From Crossaster papposus (lineage: Eukaryota > Echinodermata > Asteroidea > Velatida > Solasteridae), in assembly GCA_037893245.1 (NCBI GenBank), contig JBAIAA010000352.1:62001-126000 (forward strand): a stretch of 64,000 bases of DNA, given 5' to 3'. Positions within the stretch are counted from its first letter, which is position 1. Every line of letters begins with the position of its first letter. The position numbers and the translations under genes were made by a program. Positions 12,199-24,000 of the stretch are shown piece after piece. The notes under the pieces are model-generated. The model did no database searches. It was not told the DNA's origin and saw only the letters and a program-made list of their open reading frames with translations.

Positions 12199-12392
12199 AT
12201 GGTGTCCAAGGTGAAATGGTGTCCAAGGTGAAATGGTGTCCAAGGTGAAATGGTGTCCAAGGTGAAATGGTGTCCAAGGTGAAATGGTGTCCAAGGTGAA
12301 ATGGTGTCCAAGGTGAAATGGTGTCCAAGGTGAAATGGTGTCCAAGGTGAAATGGTGTCCAAGGTAACACGGTGTCCAAGGTAACACGGTAA
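12199..12392. repeat. 17-bp minisatellite (AAGGTGAAATGGTGTCC), about 11 copies
   Basis: Near-identical 17-bp units, with AACACGG variants at the right edge. Three units make 51 bp, so antisense frames stay open (a 220-residue frame spans it) and give a 17-residue peptide repeat. I judge this an artefact of the array. Confidence 0.95.
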
Positions 12393-12636
12393 CAAGGTAA
12401 GGTTTTTAGGCCGTTTTGCTGCGAAAGAAATGACCATTCGACACAGCAAAAACCTGAAGGGACATGTGCTGATCTGGGGTGATGTAAACATTTGTTGCAT
12501 TTCACAACACCTCAAAGCCCATGAATATGAATGGAGTAAGAAAATTAGGGAACCTGATTGGTTCATCCACTAAGTCATGGTCTCAACAGTGTCCAATCAA
12601 TAGCCATCAAGACACTACCGTACAAGGGGGAGGGAC

Positions 12637-13022
12637 TTAAAGGTAGTATACACCATTGGTCATTGCTTGAATTATCATGAATGAGTAGATTTGGGGGGTT
12701 GTATTTATAGTAAATATCATTTAACTGAGCTGTCCGAAGTTTTAGAATCATGGATGCTGAGAAAAGCACGAAAAGCAGCGGTTTTTTTCAGCCGGCATCG
12801 AGCAGTTATTCTTATGTTATCTTTGTTGTTTCGCGCTCGCCGTCCGGCGATCGCGAATTTTTCATTATAAAATTCTATTTTTCGGAAGAATTACAGGATA
12901 TCTAGCGCAATCATTTTGCTGGATGCCCAGAATCAACAATTACTTTCAGATGAGTAAGATATTTCTTAATAATTCGGTAGTAAATATTTTCGATATCTGC
13001 AAATGGTGTATACTACCTTTAA
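12637..13022 (-). repeat. Family A MITE, copy 9
   Basis: Complete reverse copy between TTAA at 12637 and TTAA at 13019. It contains the central TCGCCGTCCGGCGATCGCG palindrome. Confidence 0.9.
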
Positions 13023-14710
13023 GCTGAAAAACTATCAGCACTGTGGTTGAACTGACTGAAGTTCACTCAAGGTTGTAAACAATTCTCTGAAAAGGAGACT
13101 ACATCAAACAAGATTACAAGATTACAAGGGAGGGGGGGGGTAAGAATGAAATACGGGGCAATGATCTCCATTTTCATTCAAGATTGAAGTTTTGGGATCG
13201 GATGTACCGGTAATTATCCTGTCCAGCTGAAAGATGTGCATCTTGCAGTCAATCTACCATGAGTAATTGATCCTCGTGTTTGTCTGCAGATTCTGATGAG
13301 GGTTTCGATGAGTTGTCCGCAAGTTTCGTGAAAAACTACACAACGATAATGTATGGGCAAGGAAATGAACATGACTAATGAACAGTCCGCAGCTAAGGGG
13401 ACATCAATTGTGGCAGTAAAAATTTGGCAGTTTAGTGTTTTTCTTTTGGTTTTTTTTCCCTTTCAGGTCTGGCGTGTAATTGAGGCTATTTTCGGGGCAA
13501 GATATGGATGCTGGCTTAAAAGCGAGTTAATTTATATGCGACCTGACTGGAATTGGTTAAAACAAGTGGGAATGGTGAAAAATGTTCTGAAATTGTACAC
13601 AGAAGGTATGGTACCGGTAGGAACAAACAGCACTGAAAAAACACGCATTTTGTTTTGCAAAAACAACAAATCAGGAGAAATTAGCGTGTTTGTATTTAAC
13701 GAGAGTCAAATGTACAGTATGTTCTGTTTAACCCTAACCCTACTAAGTAGTATTCTGTAGTATGCAGTTCTTTAGCCCAAAGTAAGGCCTAGGGGGTTAG
13801 GGTTAACAAGTAAATGTACATTAATTGAAGGGAAATTAATCAAAAGTTCTTACTAATTTTTGTAATGGTCAAACTTACCGTTATCAATGAAGCATGAAGT
13901 TTGCAGCTAGTAAACAATGACCACAAGAAGTCATTCAATCTCACCGTTTGGAAGGAACCAATTCACAAAAACAAATCGTCCACACTTTTAAACCAAAGTC
14001 TATGAATGAATGAATGTGCTGCAACCGTATCCCAGAACTACATGTACAGTTGACAGATCCCTTGTATTGTGAAAACATTATTGACCTGGCAGAAATCAAT
14101 ATGCAAATTAGGAAGGTCAGTCAGGGGCTTCCTCCACGCCCGATTGGCTGTGAACAAGGTCTTGGCCAGAGAATCTCAAGGTCTGGTTCCTGCTTGATTG
14201 GCTGAACTTCCTTGTCATTGGCTAGTTGACCAGGAAGGTTTCATTGATAAGGATCTTGGTGGGCGGGACCTGTGCCCTGGAGAGGCCTTGGATTGGTCAG
14301 TGAGTGGGTTATGGTTATTTGTAGCTCATTCATAAAAAAAATAACTTCAAGTGGGGATTTCCAAGACAGCCTTGCCAATGAAGATTCCAAAAGGGAAAAA
14401 CCTTGGACAGTAAAAGGTGGGATTCGAGGACACAGGAAATAAAGAGAAGGTGCCTCATTTGATCCAATTGATTGGAAAGGGAAATGTATAATATTCAGCA
14501 GGTGAAAAATGGAAAGCTTTTGACTTTTTGATGTCCACAAGCCTTGGCTATTTTAAGCTCTTGAAATACATGTAATGTCCAGGGTCTTCCACTTGATTTG
14601 GCTGGTTGAAAACCTCGTCTGCGGTAAAATGTTGTGGCAGCCTTTTAAATTAAATTGCAGCAAGTGTACTTGAGCACTTATAGGTACATACTGTACAAAC
14701 ACTGGTAAAT
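13023..14710. other. Spacer; no supported gene
   Basis: Holds a G-run at 13130-13140, TTAGGG-like bits, and a 135-residue plus-strand open frame (13353-13760) whose translation shows no recognisable domain. Around 14,100-14,300 the motif GATTGGCT / TTGGCTAG recurs. Nothing here can be called a gene. Confidence 0.3.
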
Positions 14711-14990
14711 GTGTTCTAGCCTCCACCTAGTTGTGGGGACAGGTTCTTTTGTTTGAAAAAAACCAGACCGAGTAGTTGGGACCTTTTCGAGTCCCCATAG
14801 CACGTTGGGTCTTCAGTCAAGGTAGAACAAGGGAAAATTGGGTTAGGGTATAATGAAAGAAAATGTAGAAGACAAATTAGGGTGATGTTGAAATTTTTTA
14901 GAATTTTAGAATGTTCTGAGTTTGAGATTAGAGAGATTTCCCTTAGCACAAAAACCCTATGGATTGTCCCCATAACGCAATGTACGAAAG
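14711..14990 (+). repeat. Family G repeat, copy 1
   Basis: Shares CCTCCACCTAGTTGTGGGGA, TTTTGTTTGAAAAAAACCAGA, TTGGGTTAGGGTATAATGAAA and TTGTCCCCATAACGCAATGTA with the second copy at 36,405-36,650. The ends contain GGGGACA / TGTCCCC, an inverted pair. Confidence 0.7.
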
Positions 14991-16398
14991 ATAGTGCGTT
15001 TATAGCAAACGTTTGTGTGAATTACATGTACATGTGGACAAATGCTGCCAAAACAAAATACTAAATCTAATGGAAAGTGTCAATCGATACATGTACCGGT
15101 ATACATGTTTGTTGTACACGTACATTTTACAGACAGCTCAGTATTATAGAACCAATGACTTTATATTATTTAGACAACTCACAATCAAAATGACTGGTCA
15201 GAATTACCTGTACTGGGAACACAACACAAGGCTGTGCATGCTTGTCCATGTATGTATGTACATGTATGTAATCTTGCAACACACTCTGGAATTGCATCAG
15301 TTATATAGTCTCACCATGGTCTCACTTATAATACATAATTCGTTCAGGTAAGCGCTAGGTAATGGGGTTAGATTATAGCACAGGAATAAAGGAAAACACA
15401 ATAGGGGATCTTCGGTCGTTATGTGGTTCACCACTGTGTGTACGTGTATACCGGTACATACATTTTAGAGGTACTGGACAATTTAGGGAGTGCATTAAAA
15501 TGGCTGTGGTTTTAGACTGAGAATTGAGTGGGGGGGGGGGGCTTGATAATATCTATAACAAATTATATTAACTTTGTATATTCGCCCCCAAAAAATACCT
15601 GTGTTTAAACCTCCAATGCACACAAATGGAGTGCATTGGCATGTACCACCATAGCTCACTGCAGCAATAAACAACACCTATAGAGCAAGGGTTAACGAAA
15701 ACTTTTTTTAAAACGCGTTTGCTTAAAATGGCACACTGTCGATTTTAACATATGTACACATATGAAGCACGATATGTGGCAGAGAAAACCCCACCTCTTT
15801 TGTGTTGACCATTGTGTTCCCGGAATCTCAGGAATTCCTGTTAGGTTTCAAGGGGGGATGGGTTAGGTTACAATAGTGTTGAGGGGGTATAAAGTATAGG
15901 GATAAGAGGGGGGTACCCCTCTGCCACATATCGTGCTGGGTATGTACATGTACTGGTAGTACATGTAGTGTGTATCTTGCCTTCCCTGTACAGTAACTGG
16001 TTGTTGTGCCCAATCTGCCAAGAAGCACCAGACTGCTGTTTGGATAAGTTGCTCTCACGTACAGCACTCTCGGCACAGGTGGTCCCGCTGGAATGGGAAC
16101 AGCGTACTCCAGACTGACCGGGTCCCGAGTTGAGAGCACTCTGACTGACGTGATCGGCAGCAATGTCAACACAGTACATCTCCACTGCTGCCGACAGGAT
16201 CGGAGTATTAGTCAGCCGAAACAAATGCCGTCTACGTTTTAATAGAATTTAGCACACAATCTTGTCCGAGCCCGGAGTCTCAAATGAACCCTGGGGTAGA
16301 ATTCTTAATTTATTGGGATCAAATAATAGTTCTTTATATTCAATACAATACTTGTGCAGTACACAGAAATGGGAAACTAATTAGCAATATTCACTATA
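14991..16398. other. Spacer with microsatellite; no supported gene
   Basis: ACATGTA-rich at 15,010-15,130 and 15,240-15,270, and a G-run at 15,530-15,540. The minus-strand frames at 15,868-16,224 are open and Ser-rich in one phase, but splice sites and a family match are lacking. Confidence 0.3.
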
Positions 16399-16399
16399 A

Positions 16400-16558
16400 A
16401 ATGTGACCCAGCACGAGTAAATGAGACACTTTGCGGCGAAAATAAAAATTGAGATTTTGATTTCATTATTTAAAGCTTGTTTAGCTTTAAATGATGAAAT
16501 CAAAATCTCAAATTTAATTTTTGCCGCAAAGTGTCTTATTTACTCGTGCTGGGTCACA
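16400..16558. repeat. Family D hairpin element D4
   Basis: A compact hairpin. The arms are TGTGACCCAGCACGAGTAAA and its inverse, continuing through GACACTTTGCGGC and AAATTGAGATTTTGATTTC. Over 70 bp per arm pairs with few mismatches. Confidence 0.9.
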
Positions 16559-16867
16559 AATAACCCCCCCCCCCCCCCCAAAAAAAAAAAAAATATAAAA
16601 AAATATAAAAAATCCATATGCCTGAGAATTTAATTATCAATTAATTATCTATGGTGTATCCTACCTTTCAGCTGTAAACTGCTAATTTGCGAGCGTCGTC
16701 AATTTAAAATATAGTTTGTTTTCCTATATGTAGCCCGGTTTCATTTTTGAAATTCCCATCAAATGACATTCAATAACTTTCGCTTTCATTGTTAAACAAA
16801 AGTAACTGTGTAGTTTGTAAAGTTGGCTACGTGTACTCGATTTCAGAATATGTACGTGAATATGTAC

Positions 16868-17462
16868 TGGGCCCAATTTCATATAGCTGCTTAACGGACG
16901 ATTGTTTGCTTAAGCGGGGTGTTTAAGCAAATTTTCATTTCATAGCAACCGTTGACCTAAGCTTAAAGCGATTCTTTGCTTAAAGCGATAAGCAAAGAAG
17001 AAGGAGCCTTAACCACCACATTTTTTGCTTAAGCAAGGTCTAACCTTAACGTAGCAACAGTTAAAATGGCCGCTATTCTTCGAAGGCGACGTGAAATTCA
17101 AATTATCTTGTGTTTCAATGTCAAAAGGGAACCTTTTAGGACCCCCCTCAATCACTGCTTTCTCCTCGATGTATGAGGTAGCCAGTGCCAGATCCATTTC
17201 TGCGGTAAAGGGCGACGATTTGGGCTTTGCCCCGCCCGGCGCAACTTTTTTTACGCTGTTGGTTTCGTCTGCCATTTTTATTTTATTTTATTTTTGGTGA
17301 ATTTTTTGCTTAAGCAGACGATCTAAAATATTGCGCACGCAGTTTGTTTACGTGCTTAAGTTAGCAACCGCTGGTGAAATACATTTACGCTTAAGCAAAT
17401 TTTTCTGCTACAGTAAGCAAAAAAATTTGCTTACCATTAAGCATCTCTATGAAATTGGGCCC
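16868..17462. repeat. Family C inverted-repeat element with a Myb-like gene fragment
   Basis: The ends are TGGGCCCAATTTCATATAGC and the inverse (TATGAAATTGGGCCC). The sub-terminal sequence is rich in TGCTTAAG / CTTAAGCA. It is larger than the other family C copies (245-280 bp) because it holds the 17,009-17,275 coding fragment. It is probably the remnant of the autonomous relative. Confidence 0.75.
17009..17275 (-). pseudogene. Fragment of a Myb/SANT-like transposon DNA-binding protein
   Basis: The 88-residue minus-strand frame starts with Met (MADETNSVKK...). It contains KPKSSPFTAEMDLALATSYI followed by EEKAVIEG, the helix-1 pattern of Myb/SANT-like domains (as in NAIF1 and the accessory protein of PIF/Harbinger transposons). 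It then runs into the sub-terminal repeat of the enclosing family C element. The rest of the domain (further Trp/hydrophobic helices) is missing, so it is a truncated relic. The assignment rests on a short motif. Confidence 0.45.
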
Positions 17463-17499
17463 TGAATATCAAATTACATGTAGCGGTCGCTATAGGGAG

Positions 17500-17746
17500 C
17501 TGGGGCCAATTTCACGGAGCTACTAAGCAAAAAAATTAGCTTAGCATGAACATTTGTCCTTGGTAAAAACAAGGTTACAGACCAAATTTTCACGTGATCT
17601 TTATTGTTTATGATTGATATTTAGCTGTTTTTTTGCTTAGCATGAAAAACACGTAGAATTTTGGCTGATAAATTGTTTTTAATGAGAAAGACTTTTTTGT
17701 GCTAAGCAAATTTTTGTGCTTAGCAGCTCCGTGAAATTGGCCCCAG
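17500..17746. repeat. Family C inverted-repeat element, copy 2
   Basis: CTGGGGCCAATTTCACGGAGC to GTGAAATTGGCCCCAG, with the interior TGCTTAGCATGAA / TTCATGCTAAGCA type. It foldback-pairs almost end to end. Confidence 0.85.
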
Positions 17747-18019
17747 TTTACGAAGGCCTCCTTTGCAAAAACAATTTGGTCCCAAGTGAAAAGGCCAAGA
17801 ATTACATACAATTTATTTACAGTTAAAACAAGAGATGTCATATCCATTTGTTTTCAACCCTTCACGATGGACCGCTTAAATGCGCATCGGGAAGAACTAT
17901 AAGCTGGACTTCTGAGATCCCCGCTGCGATTTTTATTCATGACTCCAAATCTCGCATCTTAATATCCATGCCAACTGAATTCCAAGCATCCTCTATCAAC
18001 GTGTTGACAGCGAGCCAAT

Positions 18020-18100
18020 TTAAGTCTTCGTCTCCATTCCCCCCCCCCCCCCCCCTTCCTTTCCACCCCCCTTCCTTTCCTTGCTCCCCTCCTCTGCTGT
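18020..18100. repeat. C-rich / CT-rich low-complexity tract
   Basis: A C-run of about 17 followed by CCTTTCC units. Open frames over it are low-complexity artefacts. Confidence 0.7.
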
Positions 18101-18270
18101 AAAGCCACTTAAGCCAGTTTGTGTCATACCCACGGGCATCGGTACAACAGCGTTAATCCCACGCGCACCGTGGCGGGCTAAGCATGCTGCATACAGCGGA
18201 GCTTTGTTATTTAGCCACATGATACATACACTGAGTCCGAATTCAACATTCACCTAATAGTACCTTTATA

Positions 18271-18736
18271 GTAAGGCTGCCAGTTTCCGGTTATTAAATT
18301 AACCGTGTAACCGTTGTTTTGCGGTTACGGTGAACGGTTAACCGTAACTAACATTAAAAAAATAATAATAATAAATAAATTAAAAATAAATTAAAAAAAT
18401 TTAAACAAAAATTAAAATTTTTTAAATGCGCTGCTTCATCAAGGAATTTAGTGTGTGCGCATAGTACGTGTTGATAATCGCAGTTCTGCGATTGCTAATT
18501 GTCTGCATCAAATTTTATAGGCTGACTGGCTTTATGTTAGCTATCAGAAATGTCCATACAAAATTTATTCAATTGTTCTATTTGTGACCTGCTCCAACGA
18601 AACCCACGCAAAGTTGACAATGTGGGGTTTCTTTTTAAAAAAAAAAATTAATAAAAACAATTTTAAAAAGGTTAACCGAACTGGAAAATGTAACCGCGTA
18701 ACCGTTAGAACGATCCGTGTAACCGCTGCAGGCTTA
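18271..18736 (+). repeat. Family F repeat, copy 1
   Basis: Begins GTAAGGCTGCCAGTTTCCGG and ends GCAGGCTTAC, with many GTAACCG / CGGTTAAC units at both ends. Inside are an AT-rich core and one half of a family D arm (TGTGACCTGCTCCAACGAAA at 18581). Copy 2 is at 31,418. Confidence 0.75.
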
Positions 18737-18739
18737 CTT

Positions 18740-19067
18740 TATAGACTTGATGAAATGAGAAGTTTAAAAGGGGAGGGAGGGGGGGGGACTGTTTACCAAA
18801 ATCCTTTACTCTCTCAAGTCTGTACAATGTAAATGGAGGGGAAACGGACTTGAGTAGGCTGGAAATACCCGTGAGTAAGACCAAAGAAATCTAAAAGTAT
18901 AAGCACAAAAAGGCTATTTTTTTAAGGCATTCCTTTGCAAGTAGGCCAAGTATAGCAACGACCGGCAGAATAAGTGTACCAGTACATGTAGAAGTACGTG
19001 TATAAACTTAGTAAACAAGGCCATGCTTTTGTATTGCTTGTATTCACCATTAAGAGTGCATTCACAT
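18740..19067. other. Spacer; nothing recognised
   Basis: G-run at 18,775-18,787 and scattered ACATGTA. No gene signal. Confidence 0.4.
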
Positions 19068-19407
19068 TTAAAGGTAGTATAGTGATACACCATTTGCAGA
19101 TATCGAAAATATTTACTACCGAATTATTAAGAAATATCTTACTCATTTGAAAGTAAATAATGATTCTAGGAACCCAGCAAAATGATTGCGCTAGATATCC
19201 TGTAATTATTATGGAAAATAGAATTTTATAAAGAAAAATTCACAAATAACTGCTCGACGCTGTTTTTTGTTCTTTTCTCGGTATCCATGATTGTAAAACT
19301 TCAGACAGGTCAGTTAACTTAAACGATATTTACTAAAAAATACAACCTCCCAAAACTACCCATTCATGATAATTCAAGCAATTACCAATGGTGTGTCCTA
19401 CCTTTAA
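19068..19407 (+). repeat. Family A MITE, copy 10
   Basis: Complete forward copy. Its closing TTAA (19404-19407) is shared with the next copy. Confidence 0.88.
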
Positions 19408-19751
19408 AGGTAGGATAAATGTACACCATTTGCAGATATCGAAAAATTGTAATACTCAATATTTTAGAAATATCGTACTTATTTGAAATTGTACATAATG
19501 ATTCTAGGCATCCAGCAAAATGATTGCGCTAGATATCCAGTAGTTGTTCTGAAAAATCGACGCGATCGCGAGAAAAACAAGAACAACATAAGAACCACTG
19601 TCTGATACCGGTTGACAACGAACGCCGTTTTTCTTGCTTTTCTCGGCATCCATGATTGTAAAATTTCAGACAGGTCAGTTAAACGATATTTACTATAAAA
19701 TACAACCCCAAAATCCACCCGTTCATGATAATTTAAGCAATTACCAATGGT
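19404..19751 (+). repeat. Family A MITE, copy 11
   Basis: Forward copy head-to-tail with copy 10 over a single TTAA. It ends at CAATTACCAATGGTA, where copy 12 takes over. Confidence 0.85.
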
Positions 19752-19862
19752 ATTTGCAGGATATCAACAATGTTTACTACCGAATAATTAAGAAATATCT
19801 TACATATTTGAAAGTAAATAATGAATAGAGGCATCCAGCAAAATAATTGCGCTATCCTGTTC
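19752..19862 (+). repeat. Family A MITE, copy 12 (fragment)
   Basis: The left portion only (TTTGCAGGATATCAACAATG to GCGCTATCCTGTTC). It lacks the terminal TTAA and the right half. Confidence 0.75.
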
Positions 19863-20113
19863 TTGTTCCTAAAAAACTTTATGAGGTATCCCTTTCTTTA
19901 GAGTTGTTTTCGAGTCCCTGCAAGTCCTTTCACAAGTCCTTTCATAAAGCTAGCAGCAAGTACTGTACCAGTACATGGCTGAACAATGACAAAGAAATGC
20001 TTTTGTTAACAGTTCATTTGAATAGCTAGTGGACTTGACTTGAGACTGACAGGGAAGACTTGAATACAACTTTATCTTTTTGTTGTAAATTTGTGTGTTT
20101 AACGTTTCAACCT

Positions 20114-20498
20114 TTAAAGGTAGGATACACCATTTGCAGATATCGAAAATATTTATTATCAAATTATTAAGAAATATCTTACTCATTTGAAAGTAAATAA
20201 TGATTCTAGGCATCCAGCAAAAGTATTGCGCTAGATATCTTGTAATTATTCCGAAAAAAAAATTTATAAAGAAAAATTCGCGATCGCCGGACGGCGATTG
20301 AGAAAAAAACCAAAAAACATAAGAATAACTGTTCGACACCGGTTGAAAACAAATGCTGTTTTTCATGCTTTTCTCGGCATCCATGATTGTAAAACTTCGT
20401 ACAGGTCAATTAAAAGATATTTACTATAAAATACAACCTCTCAAATCCACCCGTTCATGATAATTCAAGCAATTACCAATGGTGTATCATACATTTAA
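20114..20498 (+). repeat. Family A MITE, copy 13
   Basis: Complete forward copy between TTAA at 20114 and TTAA at 20495. It contains CGCGATCGCCGGACGGCGAT. Confidence 0.9.
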
Positions 20499-21884
20499 AT
20501 GTTTCATGTATTTCTTGACGAGTGAAAACCACAGCCGTAGGCATAGACCTCATTGTGCAGACAAAAAAGTAGATAAAAGTGGGAAATCAAGACAAAAATA
20601 GGAGCAAGTTAAAAAAATTAATTTTTAGGAAAAGTAGGAATACATGTACATGATAACCTGCAAGTGCAAATGGTTGGTTTTACTTCGTCAGTACAATTTT
20701 CAACGTGCAGATAGTGAAAAATAATCTTTGTATCTACCGGTACCTGCCACATCTTTCAATTGCAACATTTTCAATGACGATGATTAAATGAAGTCGTGCA
20801 TGACTCAAAAACCACGCTATCCCACGTTGAACCCAAACACTGAATGCGTTTGACCGCAGGCTACTGACCTCTGCTCTCGCGATCTAAAACACATTCTGCC
20901 GCGGTTCAAATAACGGGGAAACACGCGCTGCAATCGCCTCAATTGACACGGACCGAACGATGGGGAAACAGTATTATGAAGTAACAGCTAAAAATAGATG
21001 ATTAATCAAAAACCATGCTGGTCACGAATGGCCTCCACTGCCCCCAACAGCACAGCGTGGATTTTAGAAGGATTCCGAGATAGTGGCAGGGGGTCGTCAA
21101 TAATTGGGAATCGGAGTGGATCAGGTTTGTTATGAAAACAAACACGGTACAATCAGATTTGAATAAAGGTTTATTTGTTTAATATGACCGTGAAATGCTA
21201 GACAAAGCTGTTTTTAATAGTTTGTTCCAAACCAAAAACTTTACAGATGTGTATTTGGAAGCACGCTAAATTCAAGATTTTATATTGTTCTGTAGTGATG
21301 TGAAAGTTAACTATGATTATAAATGCGCCATGAACAGTTGCGTCCGCGCGTACGTGCGTACATGAGTGCGCACGTGCGTGCATGCGTTAGCCATTCTAAA
21401 ATAATATTATTGAAAAGAATTTGAATGATGCTTGAGATTTTTACCTTTGTGTTCGAAGGAAAAGAAAGGGAGTTGGTTTTTGGTGGTGGAGGAGGAAGGA
21501 TGTATATTATGTGTTGGGAGCAGATGAATAAAGTTTAACGTTGGACCGTCGCGTTAGACTCAGGTTTTGCAAAGAGAATTTGTCTTCGTCTTCGTTATTT
21601 CAGTCTTCGTGATTTGTTACTCCGATTCCCTCCATACTTCGCACGAAGTATTATCGCGCCTTTTGGTCGTACGCGACAATAGAGCTGATTCTCTACAGTT
21701 CCATTAGAAATTAATTTCGAGATATAACGTATCGACTATCGCTAGTGAGATGTCATGAACCCAATGCCTTAGATGCCAGGTACCACGTGCCAATTTTACG
21801 ATACAACCTGGGAAGCGACATTGTGGGGATCACTCAATGAGGATACGACAATTTGGGAGACCGCCAACATAGGGCAAGATTATA
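20499..21884. other. Spacer; no supported gene
   Basis: Mixed unique-looking sequence. A CG-rich alternating patch (GCGTACGTGCGTACATGAGT) lies near 21,345-21,385. No exon with splice support was found. Confidence 0.3.
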
Positions 21885-21962
21885 CATCATGTAGCTCAGC
21901 TGGTACCTTGTAGAGCACCGGTACCGTATTCCAAAGGTTGCAGGTTCAAATCCCACTCCTTG
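21885..21962 (+). repeat. tRNA-derived sequence (SINE head or tRNA pseudogene)
   Basis: Contains an A-box-like GTAGCTCAGCTGGTA and a perfect B-box GGTTCAAATCC at the right spacing. The 5' and 3' acceptor strands do not pair and the anticodon arm is poor. It is therefore not a functional tRNA gene as it stands. Confidence 0.55.
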
Positions 21963-22362
21963 TTCACTTTCATGTTTATAGCGGTACATTTATAGTGGAA
22001 CACTTGCTTTATATTTAAACAAAATATGTTCCAGTGTAAAATTTATGCCATGGACCCTTTAAGTTACCCTAACCTCTTAGTTATCCTTACTAGAAAGTAT
22101 CCTAAATCAGCCGAAATCCACCAATTTCATCACACACAAAAATGTTGGTGTTGGTGACTGCTTAATAGGGGAGGTATCCTGAATCCATCAAATCCTGCAG
22201 TACCGCTAGGCTTACAATTCTCAATCCATCAAAGCATGGAAGAATAAAAAGGATTATTCCATGATCAAAGTCCCCCCCCCCCCCCTGTTTTCAACATAGA
22301 GGTATCCTGAATCTGCCAAAATTCTCCAAAAACACGGATTTTGATGGATTGATGGAAAGGTT

Positions 22363-22742
22363 TTAAAGGTACATGTAGTATACACCATTTGCAGATATCG
22401 AAAATATTTACTACCGAATTATTAAGAAATATCCTACCCATCTGAAAGTAAATGTTGATTCTGGGCATCCAGCAAAATTATTGCGCTAGATATCCTGTAA
22501 TTATTCCGAAAAATATAATTTTATAATGACGGCGATCGCGAAAAAACAAAGATAACATAAAAATAACTGCTCGACGCCGGTTGAAAAAACCCGCTGTTTT
22601 TTGTGCTTTTATCGGCATCCATGATTCTAAAACTTTGGACAGCTCAGTTAAACGATATTTACTATAAAATACAACCCCCAAAATCTACTCATTCATGATA
22701 ATTCAAGCAATGACCAATGGTGTATATATATACTACCTTTAA
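22363..22742 (+). repeat. Family A MITE, copy 14
   Basis: Complete forward copy between TTAA at 22363 and TTAA at 22739. It is the rightmost family A copy in the window. Confidence 0.9.
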
Positions 22743-23758
22743 GCTTAATGTTCTAGTTTTTCGCAGGAAATGACAAATGACCGCAACTGAACTGTGCATA
22801 ATGCCTGCCTCTAGAACAAACTGGACTACATGTACAATGTATATCAGCACAGAAAACAACAGGCCATCTCAAGTCAATCAACAATTTCCTGGAAAACAAA
22901 TCCAAGGCCCAGTTTGTTTTTGTCAACAAGTTCAGCTGTGCAGCACGTATTGCACATGTCAATGCATGATGAGTCATACATGTATACAGTGTACATGTAC
23001 ATGTATCAGGCCAGTGTACACTTGTACTGTTCCTTGTACACAAGCCCTAGCTGGCCCTGTGGCCTACGTGAGCCCTGTGGCCTACGTGTGGTGAATCATG
23101 AACCCCTTCCCCCCTTCACATCCAGGTCAGCCTATAGTGTGACCTAGAAAACCTGTCAGATACCAATAACTTTATCAGGAGTCTGTCTAGGGTTTTGTGT
23201 TGTTAGGCATTTATATTCTGCTAAATACAATGTACCTTTAGTGGGCATACATGTACATGTACATGCAGCATTATCAGGTTTTATATGTAATCTACAGTGG
23301 TTTCTTTTCTAGGCGTATGATTTTTCTAGGCGTGTGATTTTTCTAGGCGTGCGATTTTTCAAGGCGTGCAATTTTTTTTAGGCGTGTTATTGATTCCCTG
23401 ATCCAAGCGGGGACTGAACAATATGGCATTTTTTTTTAATAACATTCGTCTTTGTTTACAGTAGTAAAGCCATTTTCTCTTCAACGGCAAAATTTTCCCC
23501 ACAAATTATGAAGTACATGTATAATTATTAATTACGGTATGCTGTAATTTATGTATACCGGGGGGTGTGGTACAGTGGGATTCAGGCGTGCAATTATTCG
23601 CACTTCTTGGGAAGCTTTTAGGCATACGATGGCGTTGGGGTGTGGTCACACGCCTCAACAAAATAGTCTGATTTTCATAGGAATTTGACTTTCATACGAC
23701 ACCAGTACACATGTACATATTTAGGTAATGGGAGAGTTGAAGTGCTTTATTTAAAATC
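22743..23758. other. Spacer with short tandem repeat
   Basis: At 23,308-23,390 a unit of 18-19 bp (TTTTCTAGGCGTGTGATT and variants) occurs about five times. ACATGTA microsatellite lies near 22,985-23,005 and 23,250. No gene seen. Confidence 0.5.
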
Positions 23759-24000
23759 TTAACCAGTTCGCGCCAAGATTATTTTAACATCACCGGGCCG
23801 AAGGGCGGTAATATTTTTAACGAAACTTGATCCGAAGTGGGTTCGGGCCGATAGTGCCGGGAAGCACACCCACGCATTTCCAGCCTTGCTCGCTGCTGAC
23901 CGACATTTCCGGCCTTGCTCGTGGCGTGTTTATGCATCATCCGTTTTTAATCTGGGGAAAACTTTGCGTTTATATACGTCATCCGGCGCGAACTGGTTAA
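23759..24000 (-). repeat. Family B MITE, copy 2
   Basis: Complete reverse copy between TTAA at 23759 and TTAA at 23997. Confidence 0.9.

Noticed and set aside
11843..12566. Antisense open frames of 134 and 220 residues with a repeated SPWTPFHLGHH-like peptide
   Set aside because: Translation of the 17-bp minisatellite; frames in all three phases stay open, which is not selection for coding.
13353..13760. 135-residue plus-strand open frame
   Set aside because: No recognisable domain and one hydrophobic stretch from a T-rich run; no splice or promoter support.
15828..16224. Overlapping minus-strand frames of 114 and 118 residues
   Set aside because: Two phases open at once, no clear splice sites, no family match.
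21885..21962. Functional tRNA gene
   Set aside because: A and B boxes are good but acceptor strands do not pair and no anticodon stem can be drawn; kept as a tRNA-derived repeat.
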